DNA from: Gordonia tangerina
GTDB lineage: Bacteria; Actinomycetota; Actinomycetes; Mycobacteriales; Mycobacteriaceae
NCBI RefSeq assembly: GCF_021556435.1
Contig: NZ_JAKGCU010000022.1
Span: forward strand, 23,379 to 87,378
Length of the DNA: 64,000 bases
Direction: 5' to 3'
Of this stretch, positions 1 to 7,741 are shown one piece after another. The notes under the pieces are model-generated. The model saw only the letters and a list, made by a program, of their open reading frames with translations, had not been told where the DNA came from and ran no database searches. Position numbers and translations under genes: made by a program. The stretch's first letter is position 1, and each line of letters starts with the position of its first letter.

Positions 1-88
1 TCTCGGTGCCGCTCGACGCTGAACCAGCTGCCGAGGCGGTGGGGGCCGCGGGCTCGACGGGCGCCTTGGCCGCTGCAGATCGTGCCAT
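1..88 (-). CDS. kstR: N-terminal fragment of a divergent gene, probably kstR
   Basis: An ATG at 88 opens a reading frame on the minus strand that stays open to the window edge, giving 29 residues beginning MARSAAAKAPVEPAAPT. The fragment is only an Ala/Pro/Ser-rich tail, so it carries no recognisable domain. The call rests on context: in M. tuberculosis the cholesterol repressor gene kstR is divergent from fadE34, the next gene here is fadE34-like, and a perfect KstR-type operator lies between them at 158-171. An alternative ATG at 102 opens another frame that is also free of stops. KstR would be a TetR-family repressor released by steroid-CoA intermediates and would autoregulate through the shared operator. 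Identity is inferred. Confidence 0.4.
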   Translation of the reverse strand, partial: MARSAAAKAPVEPAAPTASAAGSASSGTE

Positions 89-157
89 GTGCTCGAAGAC
101 ATCCTCACGTGGTCGGTTCGAACGGTGCCTACCGGTTGGCAAACACCCATGGCATAT

Positions 158-171
158 TAGAACAGGTTCTA
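158..171. promoter_or_regulatory. KstR-type operator between kstR fragment and fadE34
   Basis: TAGAACAGGTTCTA is a perfect match to the published KstR consensus TnnAACnnGTTnnA and is itself a near-perfect palindrome. It lies 36 bp upstream of the fadE34 GTG and about 70 bp from the divergent start, so it can serve both promoters. Confidence 0.85.
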
Positions 172-206
172 TTTGCCCGTCACAACCTGACATACAGAGG
201 ATTCAC

Positions 207-2387
207 GTGACAATCGCCACGTCAAGCGAACAGATCGCCGTCTGCGACGCGATCGATACCTGGGCGCGCAGCGTCTCGACCACCGAACTGGTCCGTGCCG
301 ACATCGACAAGCCTGCCGACCAGTGGACCGGTCTGTTAGCGCAACTCGCCGAGTTCGGTGTCTTCGCGGGCGCCCTGCCCGAGGACTCCGGCGGCTTCGG
401 TGCGACCTTCATCGATGTCGCCGCCATGATCGAGCAGTGCGGTATCAGCCTGGTGCCTGGCCCTATCGGTCCGATGGTCGCTGCCGCGCTCGGGCTCTCG
501 CGGTCCGATGACGCGCGCGCCGGTGACCTGCTTGCGCGGGTCGCCTCCGGGGCAGTGGCCGTGGTCGCTCCGGCAGCGGCGTACGCCGAGATGGCGGCAA
601 ATCCTCCGCACGACGGTGCGCTCGACCTGGGCCTGGTGCCCGGTTACGTCGACGGCTGCGCGGTGGTGATCCCGTTCGAAGACGGAGGCGACGGGGTCTC
701 CTGGCGAATCCTGCCCCCGGGCGTTGGTGCCACCACCGCCGAGGCACACGGCGTCATCAGCGGCACCGTGTCGGTGTCGCGGGTGCAGGTCACCGGCGTG
801 CAGGGTGGGGACCTCATCGACCTGCCGGACGGTGATCTGGTCACCGCGAGTCTGTCGGCCGCGACCGCCGCCTACCTGAGCGGCATCGCTCGGTGGTCGC
901 TGGACACTGCCGTCGACTACGCCAGGGTGCGCACCCAGTTCGGTGCACCCATCGGCTCGTTTCAGGCGATCAAACACATCTGCGCCGACATGCTCTGCCG
1001 CAGCGAAGAGCTCACCGCGGTCGCATGGGATCTGGCGCGCGCGGTGGACGAACGTCTCGCGACCGACGACGAGGAGGTCATTGCCCAGCTCGCCGTCAGC
1101 AGGTGCGCGGCGGACGTCATCGCGGCCGAAGCCGCCACGACCAATGCCAAGGACTGCGTGCAGATCCTCGGTGGCATCGGCTTCACCTACGAACACGACG
1201 CTCATCTCTATTTGCGGGCAGCGCTGACCGCTCGCGCCGCCATCGGCCAGGGAATGTCGTCGGCTCGGGAACTCGCCCGGCTCGGAATGGCGGGGCACCG
1301 AAGGAACTTTCGGATCGATCTGTCCGCAGTCGAGGACCGGCGCGCGGAGGTCCGGGCATCAGTGGACGACATCGCCGCCCTCGATCCGTCGCGACGTCGG
1401 GCGCGACTGGCCGATTCCGGCTATCTGATGCCGCATTGGCCCGCGCCCTATGGGTTGGGTGCCGGCGCGGCCCTACAACTGCTCATCGACGACGAGTTCG
1501 AGCGCGCGCGGATCGAGCGGCCCGACCTGGTGATCGGCGCGTGGGCGATCCCGACGATCCTCGAACACGGCACCGACGAACAGCGGCAACGATTCGTGTC
1601 GCCGACCCTGACCGGCGACATCGTGTGGTGCCAGCTGTTCAGCGAGCCCGAGGCGGGCTCGGACCTCGCGGCGTTGCGTACCAAGGCCACTCGCGCCGAC
1701 GGCGGCTGGCGGCTGCAAGGGCAGAAGATCTGGACCTCCCAGGCGCACAACGCATCCTGGGGGGTGTGCCTGGCGCGCACCGACGCCGACGCACCGAAAC
1801 ACAAGGGCATCACCTATTTCTTGATCGACATGAACACCTCTGGTATCGACATCCGGCCGCTGCGTGAACTCACCGGCCGCGCGAACTTCAACGAGGTGTT
1901 TCTCGACGACGTGTTCGTCCCGGACGAGTGCGTCGTCGGCCCGGTCAACGGCGGCTGGCGGCTGGCCCGTACGACCCTGGCCAACGAACGCGTGGCGATG
2001 GGCGGTTCGGGCTTGGGCAAGGAGATGGATTCCCTGCTGCGTCAGGCCGAGGCGATGGCCCGCGAGCTGACTCCCGACGAGTTGGCCGGCCTCGGGCACC
2101 TGGTGGCCGAAGCCCACACCGGTCGCGTCATCGATGCCCGTGCGGTCACCCGGCGTCTGGAAGGTCACGACCCGGGGGCGTTGTCGAGCGTGCGCAAACT
2201 GATCGGCGTCCAGCATCGTCAGTCGGTTCCGGAATTCGCTTTCGATCTGCTGGGCGTCGACGGGGTGGCCGCCTCCGACGCGTCGGACGCATTGCTGCAG
2301 AACCGGTGCCTGTCCATCGCCGGGGGTACCACGCAGATTCTGCGGACCGCAGCCGCGGAACGGATTCTCGGTCTGCCCCGCGGCTGA
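207..2387 (+). CDS. fadE34: Double acyl-CoA dehydrogenase, FadE34 (ChsE3) type
   Basis: This 726-residue protein is two acyl-CoA dehydrogenase units in tandem. The first half carries the RTQFGAPIGSFQ helix motif near residues 240-251. The second half has the FAD/substrate loop SEPEAGSDLAALR near 477 and the C-terminal IAGGTTQILR near 704. FadE34 of M. tuberculosis (about 711 aa) is such a fused enzyme and oxidises steroid side-chain acyl-CoAs to enoyl-CoAs, passing electrons to ETF. The start chosen is the GTG at 207 behind AGAGG at 196-200. The frame stays open back to base 6, but the KstR operator at 158-171 lies in that stretch, so the longer form is unlikely. Confidence 0.85.
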   Translation: MTIATSSEQIAVCDAIDTWARSVSTTELVRADIDKPADQWTGLLAQLAEFGVFAGALPEDSGGFGATFIDVAAMIEQCGISLVPGPIGPMVAAALGLSRSDDARAGDLLARVASGAVAVVAPAAAYAEMAANPPHDGALDLGLVPGYVDGCAVVIPFEDGGDGVSWRILPPGVGATTAEAHGVISGTVSVSRVQVTGVQGGDLIDLPDGDLVTASLSAATAAYLSGIARWSLDTAVDYARVRTQFGAPIGSFQAIKHICADMLCRSEELTAVAWDLARAVDERLATDDEEVIAQLAVSRCAADVIAAEAATTNAKDCVQILGGIGFTYEHDAHLYLRAALTARAAIGQGMSSARELARLGMAGHRRNFRIDLSAVEDRRAEVRASVDDIAALDPSRRRARLADSGYLMPHWPAPYGLGAGAALQLLIDDEFERARIERPDLVIGAWAIPTILEHGTDEQRQRFVSPTLTGDIVWCQLFSEPEAGSDLAALRTKATRADGGWRLQGQKIWTSQAHNASWGVCLARTDADAPKHKGITYFLIDMNTSGIDIRPLRELTGRANFNEVFLDDVFVPDECVVGPVNGGWRLARTTLANERVAMGGSGLGKEMDSLLRQAEAMARELTPDELAGLGHLVAEAHTGRVIDARAVTRRLEGHDPGALSSVRKLIGVQHRQSVPEFAFDLLGVDGVAASDASDALLQNRCLSIAGGTTQILRTAAAERILGLPRG

Positions 2388-2469
2388 CCTGTGACGACGC
2401 CCGGAGCGCGCGGGAAATCTGCAGTTGAGAGGCCATTACTCCCACACCGGACACGCCATCTGATACAAC

Positions 2470-2483
2470 TAGAACAAGTTCTA
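2470..2483. promoter_or_regulatory. KstR-type operator of the side-chain operon
   Basis: TAGAACAAGTTCTA fits TnnAACnnGTTnnA exactly. It ends 23 bp before the chsE1 GTG start and is the only operator found ahead of the chsE1-chsE2-chsH2-chsH1-ltp2-fadD19 run, so the whole set is probably derepressed from here. Confidence 0.85.
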
Positions 2484-2506
2484 ATTTGTGGCAAGGAGGC
2501 ACCGGG

Positions 2507-3619
2507 GTGGACTTCGCCCTCGACGACACGGCGGTAGCAGTTCGTGATGCCGCCGCAGAGGTATTCGCGCGGCACCAACCGGACTGGGAATCCACGTTCG
2601 GTCGGCGCGATCGGCAGAGCAACGCGCCCGGCGGATTCGACACCGCGTTGTGGCGGTCGGTTGTGGACGCCGGACTCGCCGCGCTCGCATTACCTGCCGA
2701 TGTCGGAGGCGACGACGTCTCCGTGATCGACCTACTGCCCCTGCTCCGACGCATGGGGGAGTCGGCGGCTGTGACGCCAGCCGTGGGATCACTCGTGTCG
2801 GCCCTGGCGCTTGGTGCCGCCGGGCGGTCGGTCCGCGGGACGTGGTCGCCTACGGTGGCGAACGGCGCCTGGCATGCCATCGCCATCGGCGAGCTCGGCG
2901 ATGCCCTCACCGAGACGCCGCGCACCACCGTGCGCGACGGCCGGCTCACCGGCATCAAGACGGGAGTCCTGCATGCGGAGGGATCGTCGGCGCTGCTGGT
3001 GACCACCGACGATGGCGCGGTGTTGGTGGCCTCCGACGCGGACGGGGTGAGCATGACGCGCACACCGACCTCGAGCGGGTGGGGCGAGTACACCGTGCGC
3101 TTCGACGGCGTCGCGGTCGGCACCGACGACCTCGTCGCCACCGAAGCCGGAGCCGTTCGCGATCGGTATCGCCTGCTGCTGGCAACGTATGCGCAGGGAC
3201 TCGTCGCCGGTGCCGCTCGACTCACCGCCGACCACGTCACCCATCGTGAGCAGTTCGGCAAGCCGATCGCGATGTTCCAGGCCGTCGGACAACAACTCGC
3301 CGACATCTATGTGGTCGCCCGGTCACTGGATCTATCGACGACCGCGGCTGCCTGGCGAATGAGTGAAGGACTCGACGCTACACAGGATCTGGGAATCGCC
3401 GCCTACTGGGTGGCTACCGAGATACCGGCAACCCTGCGGACCATGACCCACCTGCACGGCGGGATCGGTGTGGACGTGACCTATCCGTTGCACCGGTACT
3501 TCTCGATCGCCAAGGACCTCGCCCGGCTCGTCGGCGGGCCCGACGCCCGTCTCGACGAGATCGCCGACGATTCCGACGCCCGTCTCGACCCGAAAGGGCA
3601 GGCAACAGATGTTCATTGA
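2507..3619 (+). CDS. chsE1: Acyl-CoA dehydrogenase subunit ChsE1 (FadE28)
   Basis: A 370-residue acyl-CoA dehydrogenase with the REQFGKPIAMFQAVGQQLAD helix near residue 247 and the HLHGGIGVDVTYPLHRY segment near the C-terminus. In M. tuberculosis FadE28 and FadE29 form an alpha2beta2 heterotetramer that dehydrogenates the 3-carbon side chain of 3-oxo-4-pregnene-20-carboxyl-CoA. The partner chsE2 follows with an 11-base overlap, which fits a co-translated complex. The start is GTG 2507, placed by a strong AAGGAGG at 2493-2499. It is somewhat longer than the M. tuberculosis subunit (339 aa). Confidence 0.85.
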   Translation: MDFALDDTAVAVRDAAAEVFARHQPDWESTFGRRDRQSNAPGGFDTALWRSVVDAGLAALALPADVGGDDVSVIDLLPLLRRMGESAAVTPAVGSLVSALALGAAGRSVRGTWSPTVANGAWHAIAIGELGDALTETPRTTVRDGRLTGIKTGVLHAEGSSALLVTTDDGAVLVASDADGVSMTRTPTSSGWGEYTVRFDGVAVGTDDLVATEAGAVRDRYRLLLATYAQGLVAGAARLTADHVTHREQFGKPIAMFQAVGQQLADIYVVARSLDLSTTAAAWRMSEGLDATQDLGIAAYWVATEIPATLRTMTHLHGGIGVDVTYPLHRYFSIAKDLARLVGGPDARLDEIADDSDARLDPKGQATDVH

Positions 3620-4772
3620 TCTCACCCCCGAGCAGAAGGCGCTGCGGGTCGAACTGCGCGAATACTTCACGAATCTCGTGAGCGCCGAGGACGCGCGGGT
3701 GATGCTCACCGAACGTCACGGCGAGACCTACCGCGCGGTGATCCGACAGATGGGCAAGGACGGGTGGCTCGGTGTCGGGTGGCCGAAAGAATACGGCGGC
3801 AAAGGTTTTGGTCAGATCGAACAGCAGATCTTCACCAACGAGGCCGTCCGCGCCGACGTCCCGTTGCCCTCGGTGACCCTGCAGACCGTCGGACCCACGT
3901 TGCAGGAACACGGCACCGACGAGCTCAAGCGAAAGTTCTTACCCGACATCCTCGCCGGTGAGGTGCACTTCGCGATCGGGTACACCGAACCCGAAGCGGG
4001 GACCGACCTGGCCTCGCTGACCACCAGCGCGGTGCTCGAAGGCGACCATTATGTGGTCAACGGGCAGAAGATCTTCACCACCGGCGGCCATGACGCCGAC
4101 TACATCTGGCTGGCCGTCCGGACCGACAAGGACGCACCGAAGCACAAGGGCATCTCGATCCTCATCGTCGACACCCGCGACCCGGGGTTCAGCTGGACCC
4201 CGATCATCACCGCCGACGGTGCGCACCACGTGAATGCCACCTACTACAACGACGTGCAGGTGCCGGTGTCGATGCGGGTCGGCAATGAGGGCGACGGGTG
4301 GAAGCTGATCACCACCCAGCTCAATCACGAGCGGGTGATGCTCGGGCCCGCGGGCCGGATCGACGGACTCGCCGCGCGGGTACGAGCCTGGGCTCAGCAG
4401 TCCGGCGCGGACGGCACCGTCATCGCCAAGCACTCCGACGTCCGGCGGGCCCTGGCCGAGATCGATGCCTACGCCCGCATCAACGAACTCCTCAACTGGC
4501 AGATCGCCTCGACCGGGGAGGCGATCTCCATGGCCGACGCCGCGGCCACCAAGGTGTTCGCCACCGAGCGGCTGCAACACGTCTGCCGACTGATCAACGA
4601 CATCGTCGGGCGTTACGGCGATTTCACCGATCCCGAGACTGCAGCGTTGGTCGACTGGCTCGACGTGCAGCAGAAGCGAAACGTCGTGATCACCTTCGGC
4701 GGTGGCGTCAACGAGGTGATGCGCGACATGATCGCCACCGCCGGATTGGGATTGCCGAGGGCCAAGCGATGA
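3609..4772 (+). CDS. chsE2: Acyl-CoA dehydrogenase subunit ChsE2 (FadE29)
   Basis: At 387 residues this matches the length of M. tuberculosis FadE29. It has the classical loop GYTEPEAGTDLASLTTSA near residues 124-141 and the QKIFTTGGHDADYIWLAVRT beta domain near 155. The C-terminal segment FGGGVNEVMRDMIA has Gly where medium-chain dehydrogenases carry the YEG catalytic Glu, so the catalytic base probably sits elsewhere, as in isovaleryl-CoA dehydrogenase-like enzymes. It pairs with the overlapping ChsE1 to desaturate the propionyl-CoA side chain. The gene is followed not by chsH2 directly but by a 343-bp repeat-filled gap. Confidence 0.88.
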   Translation: MFIDLTPEQKALRVELREYFTNLVSAEDARVMLTERHGETYRAVIRQMGKDGWLGVGWPKEYGGKGFGQIEQQIFTNEAVRADVPLPSVTLQTVGPTLQEHGTDELKRKFLPDILAGEVHFAIGYTEPEAGTDLASLTTSAVLEGDHYVVNGQKIFTTGGHDADYIWLAVRTDKDAPKHKGISILIVDTRDPGFSWTPIITADGAHHVNATYYNDVQVPVSMRVGNEGDGWKLITTQLNHERVMLGPAGRIDGLAARVRAWAQQSGADGTVIAKHSDVRRALAEIDAYARINELLNWQIASTGEAISMADAAATKVFATERLQHVCRLINDIVGRYGDFTDPETAALVDWLDVQQKRNVVITFGGGVNEVMRDMIATAGLGLPRAKR

Positions 4773-4789
4773 GGGCGAGGGTGTCACGA

Positions 4790-5086
4790 GGTCTCGATAC
4801 GCCTCCTCGCTGCCGCTCGTCGGCTACTCGACCGGTGGGGAAGGACTCGTCCCGCCGGAGGGCTGCCCTCGGGTGGTCGGTGTCTCGTCCGGTGGGGACG
4901 GGGGCTGTCCTCGGGTGGTCGGTGTCTCGTCCGGTGGGGACGGGGGCTGTCCTCGGGTGGTCGGTGTCTCGACTGGTGCGGACGGGTGCTTCCCTCGGGT
5001 GGTCGGTGTCTCGTCCGGTGGGGACGGGGGCTGCCCTCTGGTGGTCGAGTAGCTGCGAGCCGCTAGGCGAGCGGCGTATCGAGACC
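4790..5086. repeat. Composite repeat: opposed palindromic repeats around four 42-bp tandem units
   Basis: The gap between chsE2 (ends 4772) and chsH2 (starts 5116) is almost entirely repetitive. A copy of the dispersed repeat in plus orientation occupies 4790-4833 (GGTCTCGATAC...CTACTCGACC), and an opposed copy occupies 5043-5086. Between them, units starting CTCGGGTGGTCGGTGTCTCG recur at 4868, 4910, 4952 and 4994, with a fifth truncated start at 5036, an exact 42-bp period. Because 42 is a multiple of three, reading frames stay open across it on both strands (for example a 14-residue Pro/Thr-rich repeat on the minus strand), but I see no credible gene. No terminator or promoter was recognised inside. 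Confidence 0.85.
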
Positions 5087-5115
5087 ACCCCCGCCGACCT
5101 TCGATTGCGAGGGCG

Positions 5116-6129
5116 ATGATGAGCACACCCACCGACATCCTCTCCGCAGCTGAGGCCATCAAGGCCGACGGACCCAGCGCCCCCAGAGCGGGCCGAGATC
5201 CCATCAACCAGCCGATGATCCACAACTGGGTGGAGGCGATGGGGGACCGCAATCCCGTCTACGTCGACGACGACGCCGCTCGCGCTGCCGGACACCCTGG
5301 GGTCGTCGCGCCGCCGGCGATGGCGCAGGTGTGGACGATGCGCGGACTGCACGCACAGCGGGCCGCCGACGATCCGCTGGGACGTGCCACCGAACTGTTC
5401 GATCAGGCCGGTTACACCTCGGTGGTCGCGACCAACTGCGACACCGTCTATCACCGCTACACCCGGCCCGGCGAACAGGTCACCATCTCGTCTGATCTCA
5501 CCGACGTCGTGGGCCCCAAGCAGACGGCTCTTGGCGAAGGTTGGTTCTTCACCACCCGCAACGTGTGGTCGGTCGGTGACGAGGTGGTCGCCGAGATGTC
5601 TTTCCGCATCCTGAAATTCCGGCCGTCGGCGAAAACCCAACCGGCGGAACCGGCGGAACCGCAAGTACCGGATGATCTCGATCCGACCCGGATGCTCAAG
5701 CCGAGCGCATCACGCGACACCGCGTTCTTCTGGGACGGTGTCGCGTCCCATGAACTGCGCATCCAGCAGCTCGACGACGGCACGTTGCGCCACCCGCCGA
5801 TTCCGGCGACGTGGAAACCGCGCCAGGCAGACGGAACCGTACCCACCACCGACTACCTCGTCGCCTCCGGCCGGGGCACGGTGTTCAGCTACGTCGTACA
5901 CCACGCCCCGAAGGTGCCCGGTCGGCAGTTGCCGTTCGTGGTGGCGCTGGTGGAACTCGAGGAAGGTGTCCGGATGCTGGGTGAGCTCCGCGACGTCGAC
6001 CCGGCGGTTGTCACGATCGGGATGGCGGTGGAGGTCACGTTTCTGGACTTCCCGGCCGACACCGAGACAGGAACCGACCCATGGACCCTGTATGCCTGGA
6101 CCCCTGCGACAACGAAGGGACAGCCGTGA
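5116..6129 (+). CDS. chsH2: MaoC-DUF35 hydratase subunit ChsH2
   Basis: This 337-residue protein has an N-terminal MaoC-like hotdog domain (about 25-185) and a C-terminal DUF35 OB-fold domain (about 190-337, with KVPGRQLPFVVALVELEEG). In M. tuberculosis ChsH1-ChsH2 hydrates 3-oxo-4,17-pregnadiene-20-carboxyl-CoA, and the DUF35 domain of ChsH2 recruits the retro-aldolase Ltp2. The DUF35 part has no cysteines, so the zinc ribbon seen in many DUF35 proteins is absent. Two adjacent ATGs (5116, 5119) follow GCGAGGG; either may be used. The stop overlaps the chsH1 GTG as GTGA. Confidence 0.85.
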   Translation: MMSTPTDILSAAEAIKADGPSAPRAGRDPINQPMIHNWVEAMGDRNPVYVDDDAARAAGHPGVVAPPAMAQVWTMRGLHAQRAADDPLGRATELFDQAGYTSVVATNCDTVYHRYTRPGEQVTISSDLTDVVGPKQTALGEGWFFTTRNVWSVGDEVVAEMSFRILKFRPSAKTQPAEPAEPQVPDDLDPTRMLKPSASRDTAFFWDGVASHELRIQQLDDGTLRHPPIPATWKPRQADGTVPTTDYLVASGRGTVFSYVVHHAPKVPGRQLPFVVALVELEEGVRMLGELRDVDPAVVTIGMAVEVTFLDFPADTETGTDPWTLYAWTPATTKGQP

Positions 6130-6539
6130 CCAGTCTTGCCCCGCAACCGGTCCGGATCGCGGACACGTTGCCACCGCTGACCATCGACGCATCGCCGACA
6201 TTCGTGGTGGCGACGGCGCTGGCCACTCGCGACTTCCAGGACGTGCACCACGACCGGGACCTGGCACAGGCCAAAGGGTCCAAAGACATTTTCGTCAACA
6301 TCCTCACCGACACCGGGCTGGTGGAGCGGTTCGTCACCGACTGGGCCGGACCATCGGCACGCATCCGCTCGATCAATCTGAAACTCGGTGTGCCGTGGTA
6401 CGCCTACGACTCGGTCACCTTCACCGGTGAGGTGTCCGACATTGCCGACGACGTCCTCACGGTGTCGGTGACCGGAACCAATTCACTGGGCAAGCACGTG
6501 ATCTCGACGGTCACCCTGACGATCGGGGGTGGTGCATGA
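6126..6539 (+). CDS. chsH1: MaoC-like hydratase subunit ChsH1
   Basis: A 137-residue single-hotdog MaoC protein carrying RDFQDVHHDRDLAQAKG near residues 35-51, which holds the Asp and His expected of the hydratase active site. It should supply the catalytic half of the ChsH1-ChsH2 hydratase in degradation of the last three side-chain carbons. GTG at 6126 overlaps the chsH2 stop and the gene's own stop overlaps the ltp2 ATG, so all three are translationally coupled. An in-frame ATG at 6081 would give a longer product but lies inside chsH2. Confidence 0.87.
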   Translation: MTSLAPQPVRIADTLPPLTIDASPTFVVATALATRDFQDVHHDRDLAQAKGSKDIFVNILTDTGLVERFVTDWAGPSARIRSINLKLGVPWYAYDSVTFTGEVSDIADDVLTVSVTGTNSLGKHVISTVTLTIGGGA

Positions 6540-7717
6540 TGGGCGGTTTGTCGGGCAGAGCAGCCATCGCCGGCATCGGTGCCACCGAGTTCTCCAAGAA
6601 CTCCGGACGCAGCGAACTGCGGCTGGCGGCCGAAGCGGTCCAGTCCGCAATCGCCGATGCCGGACTCACACCGGCCGATGTCGACGGACTGGTGTCATTC
6701 ACGATGGACACCAACGCCGAGATCGCCGTCGCCCGTTCGGTCGGTATCAAGGAGATGACCTACTTCTCCCGCATCCACTATGGCGGCGGTGCGGCCTGCG
6801 CGACGGTTCAGCAGGCGGCGATGGCGGTGGCCACCGGTGTTGCCGATGTCGTCGTCGCCTACCGTGCGTTCAACGAACGATCGGGCTTGAGATTCGGCCA
6901 GGTCAACAGCGCGGTGGCCAATCAAGAGAACTCGTCGGGCACCGACAACGCGTTCTCATATCCACACGGCCTGTCCACGCCGGCGGCTTTCGTTGCGATG
7001 GTCGCCCAGCGCTATATGCACGAATACGGTGTCACCAGTGAGGATTTCGGACAGATCGCGGTGGTGGACCGCAAACACGCCGCAGTGAACCCAAACGCGT
7101 TCTTCCACGGCAAACCGATCACCCTCGACGACCACCAACAGTCGCGCTACATCGCCGAGCCGCTGCATCTGCTCGACTGCTGTCAGGAGTCCGACGGCGG
7201 TGTCGCCATCGTGGTGGTCTCCGCGGAGCGGGCCAAGGACCTGCCGCACACCCCCGCGGTGATCGCGGCGGCCGCTGCCGGCAGCGCCGACGACCAGTTC
7301 ATCATGTCCAGCTACTACCGCGACGACCTCGCCGGCCTGCCCGAGATGGGCCTGGTCGGCCGTCAACTGTGGAAACAGTCAGGTCTCGGCCCCTCCGACA
7401 TGGACCTCGCCATTCTCTACGACCACTTCACCCCCTACACCCTCATGCAACTGGAAGAACTCGGGTTCTGCGCACGGGGCGAGGCGAAAGAGCTGGTGCG
7501 AGAGCCGGGTGCGCTCGAGGTCGGTGGGCAACTGCCGCTGAACACCCACGGCGGTCAACTCGGTGAGGCCTATATCCACGGTATGAACGGCATCGCCGAG
7601 GCCGTCCGGCAAGTACGCGGAACCTCGGTCAACCAGGTCGACGGCGCCGCGCAGGTCGTGGTCACCGCCGGCACCGGAGTTCCGACCAGCGGCCTGGTCC
7701 TCACCCGAACCATCTAA
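6536..7717 (+). CDS. ltp2: Steroid side-chain retro-aldolase Ltp2
   Basis: A 393-residue thiolase-fold protein of the SCP-X/lipid-transfer type. Ltp2 cleaves 17-hydroxy-3-oxo-4-pregnene-20-carboxyl-CoA to androst-4-ene-3,17-dione and propionyl-CoA. It has the N-terminal IAGIGATEFSKNSGR, then YDHFTPYTLMQLEELGFC near 295 and NTHGGQLGEAYIHGMNG near 333. The Tyr residues in the last two segments are probably the retro-aldol tyrosines described in actinobacterial Ltp2; that mapping is inferred. It starts at ATG 6536 (or 6539), overlapping chsH1, and should bind the DUF35 domain of ChsH2. Confidence 0.87.
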   Translation: MMGGLSGRAAIAGIGATEFSKNSGRSELRLAAEAVQSAIADAGLTPADVDGLVSFTMDTNAEIAVARSVGIKEMTYFSRIHYGGGAACATVQQAAMAVATGVADVVVAYRAFNERSGLRFGQVNSAVANQENSSGTDNAFSYPHGLSTPAAFVAMVAQRYMHEYGVTSEDFGQIAVVDRKHAAVNPNAFFHGKPITLDDHQQSRYIAEPLHLLDCCQESDGGVAIVVVSAERAKDLPHTPAVIAAAAAGSADDQFIMSSYYRDDLAGLPEMGLVGRQLWKQSGLGPSDMDLAILYDHFTPYTLMQLEELGFCARGEAKELVREPGALEVGGQLPLNTHGGQLGEAYIHGMNGIAEAVRQVRGTSVNQVDGAAQVVVTAGTGVPTSGLVLTRTI

Positions 7718-7741
7718 CACCGCGCGCAGCAAGGAGACGAC

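Noticed and set aside
6..206. N-terminal extension of fadE34 back to base 6
   Set aside because: It would include the KstR operator and is not conserved in sequence type; GTG 207 has a proper ribosome site.
336..1298. Long minus-strand frame (320 codons) inside fadE34
   Set aside because: It is Arg/Gly/His-rich, lacks any domain, and lies fully antisense to a well-supported acyl-CoA dehydrogenase; a typical high-GC shadow frame.
4868..5035. CRISPR array
   Set aside because: The 42-bp units are contiguous with no unique spacers, and no cas genes are present.
4824..5252. Minus-strand frame encoding a 14-residue Pro/Thr repeat over the 42-bp array
   Set aside because: The open frame is explained by a tandem period divisible by three in GC-rich DNA. 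It runs antisense into chsH2 and has no ribosome site.
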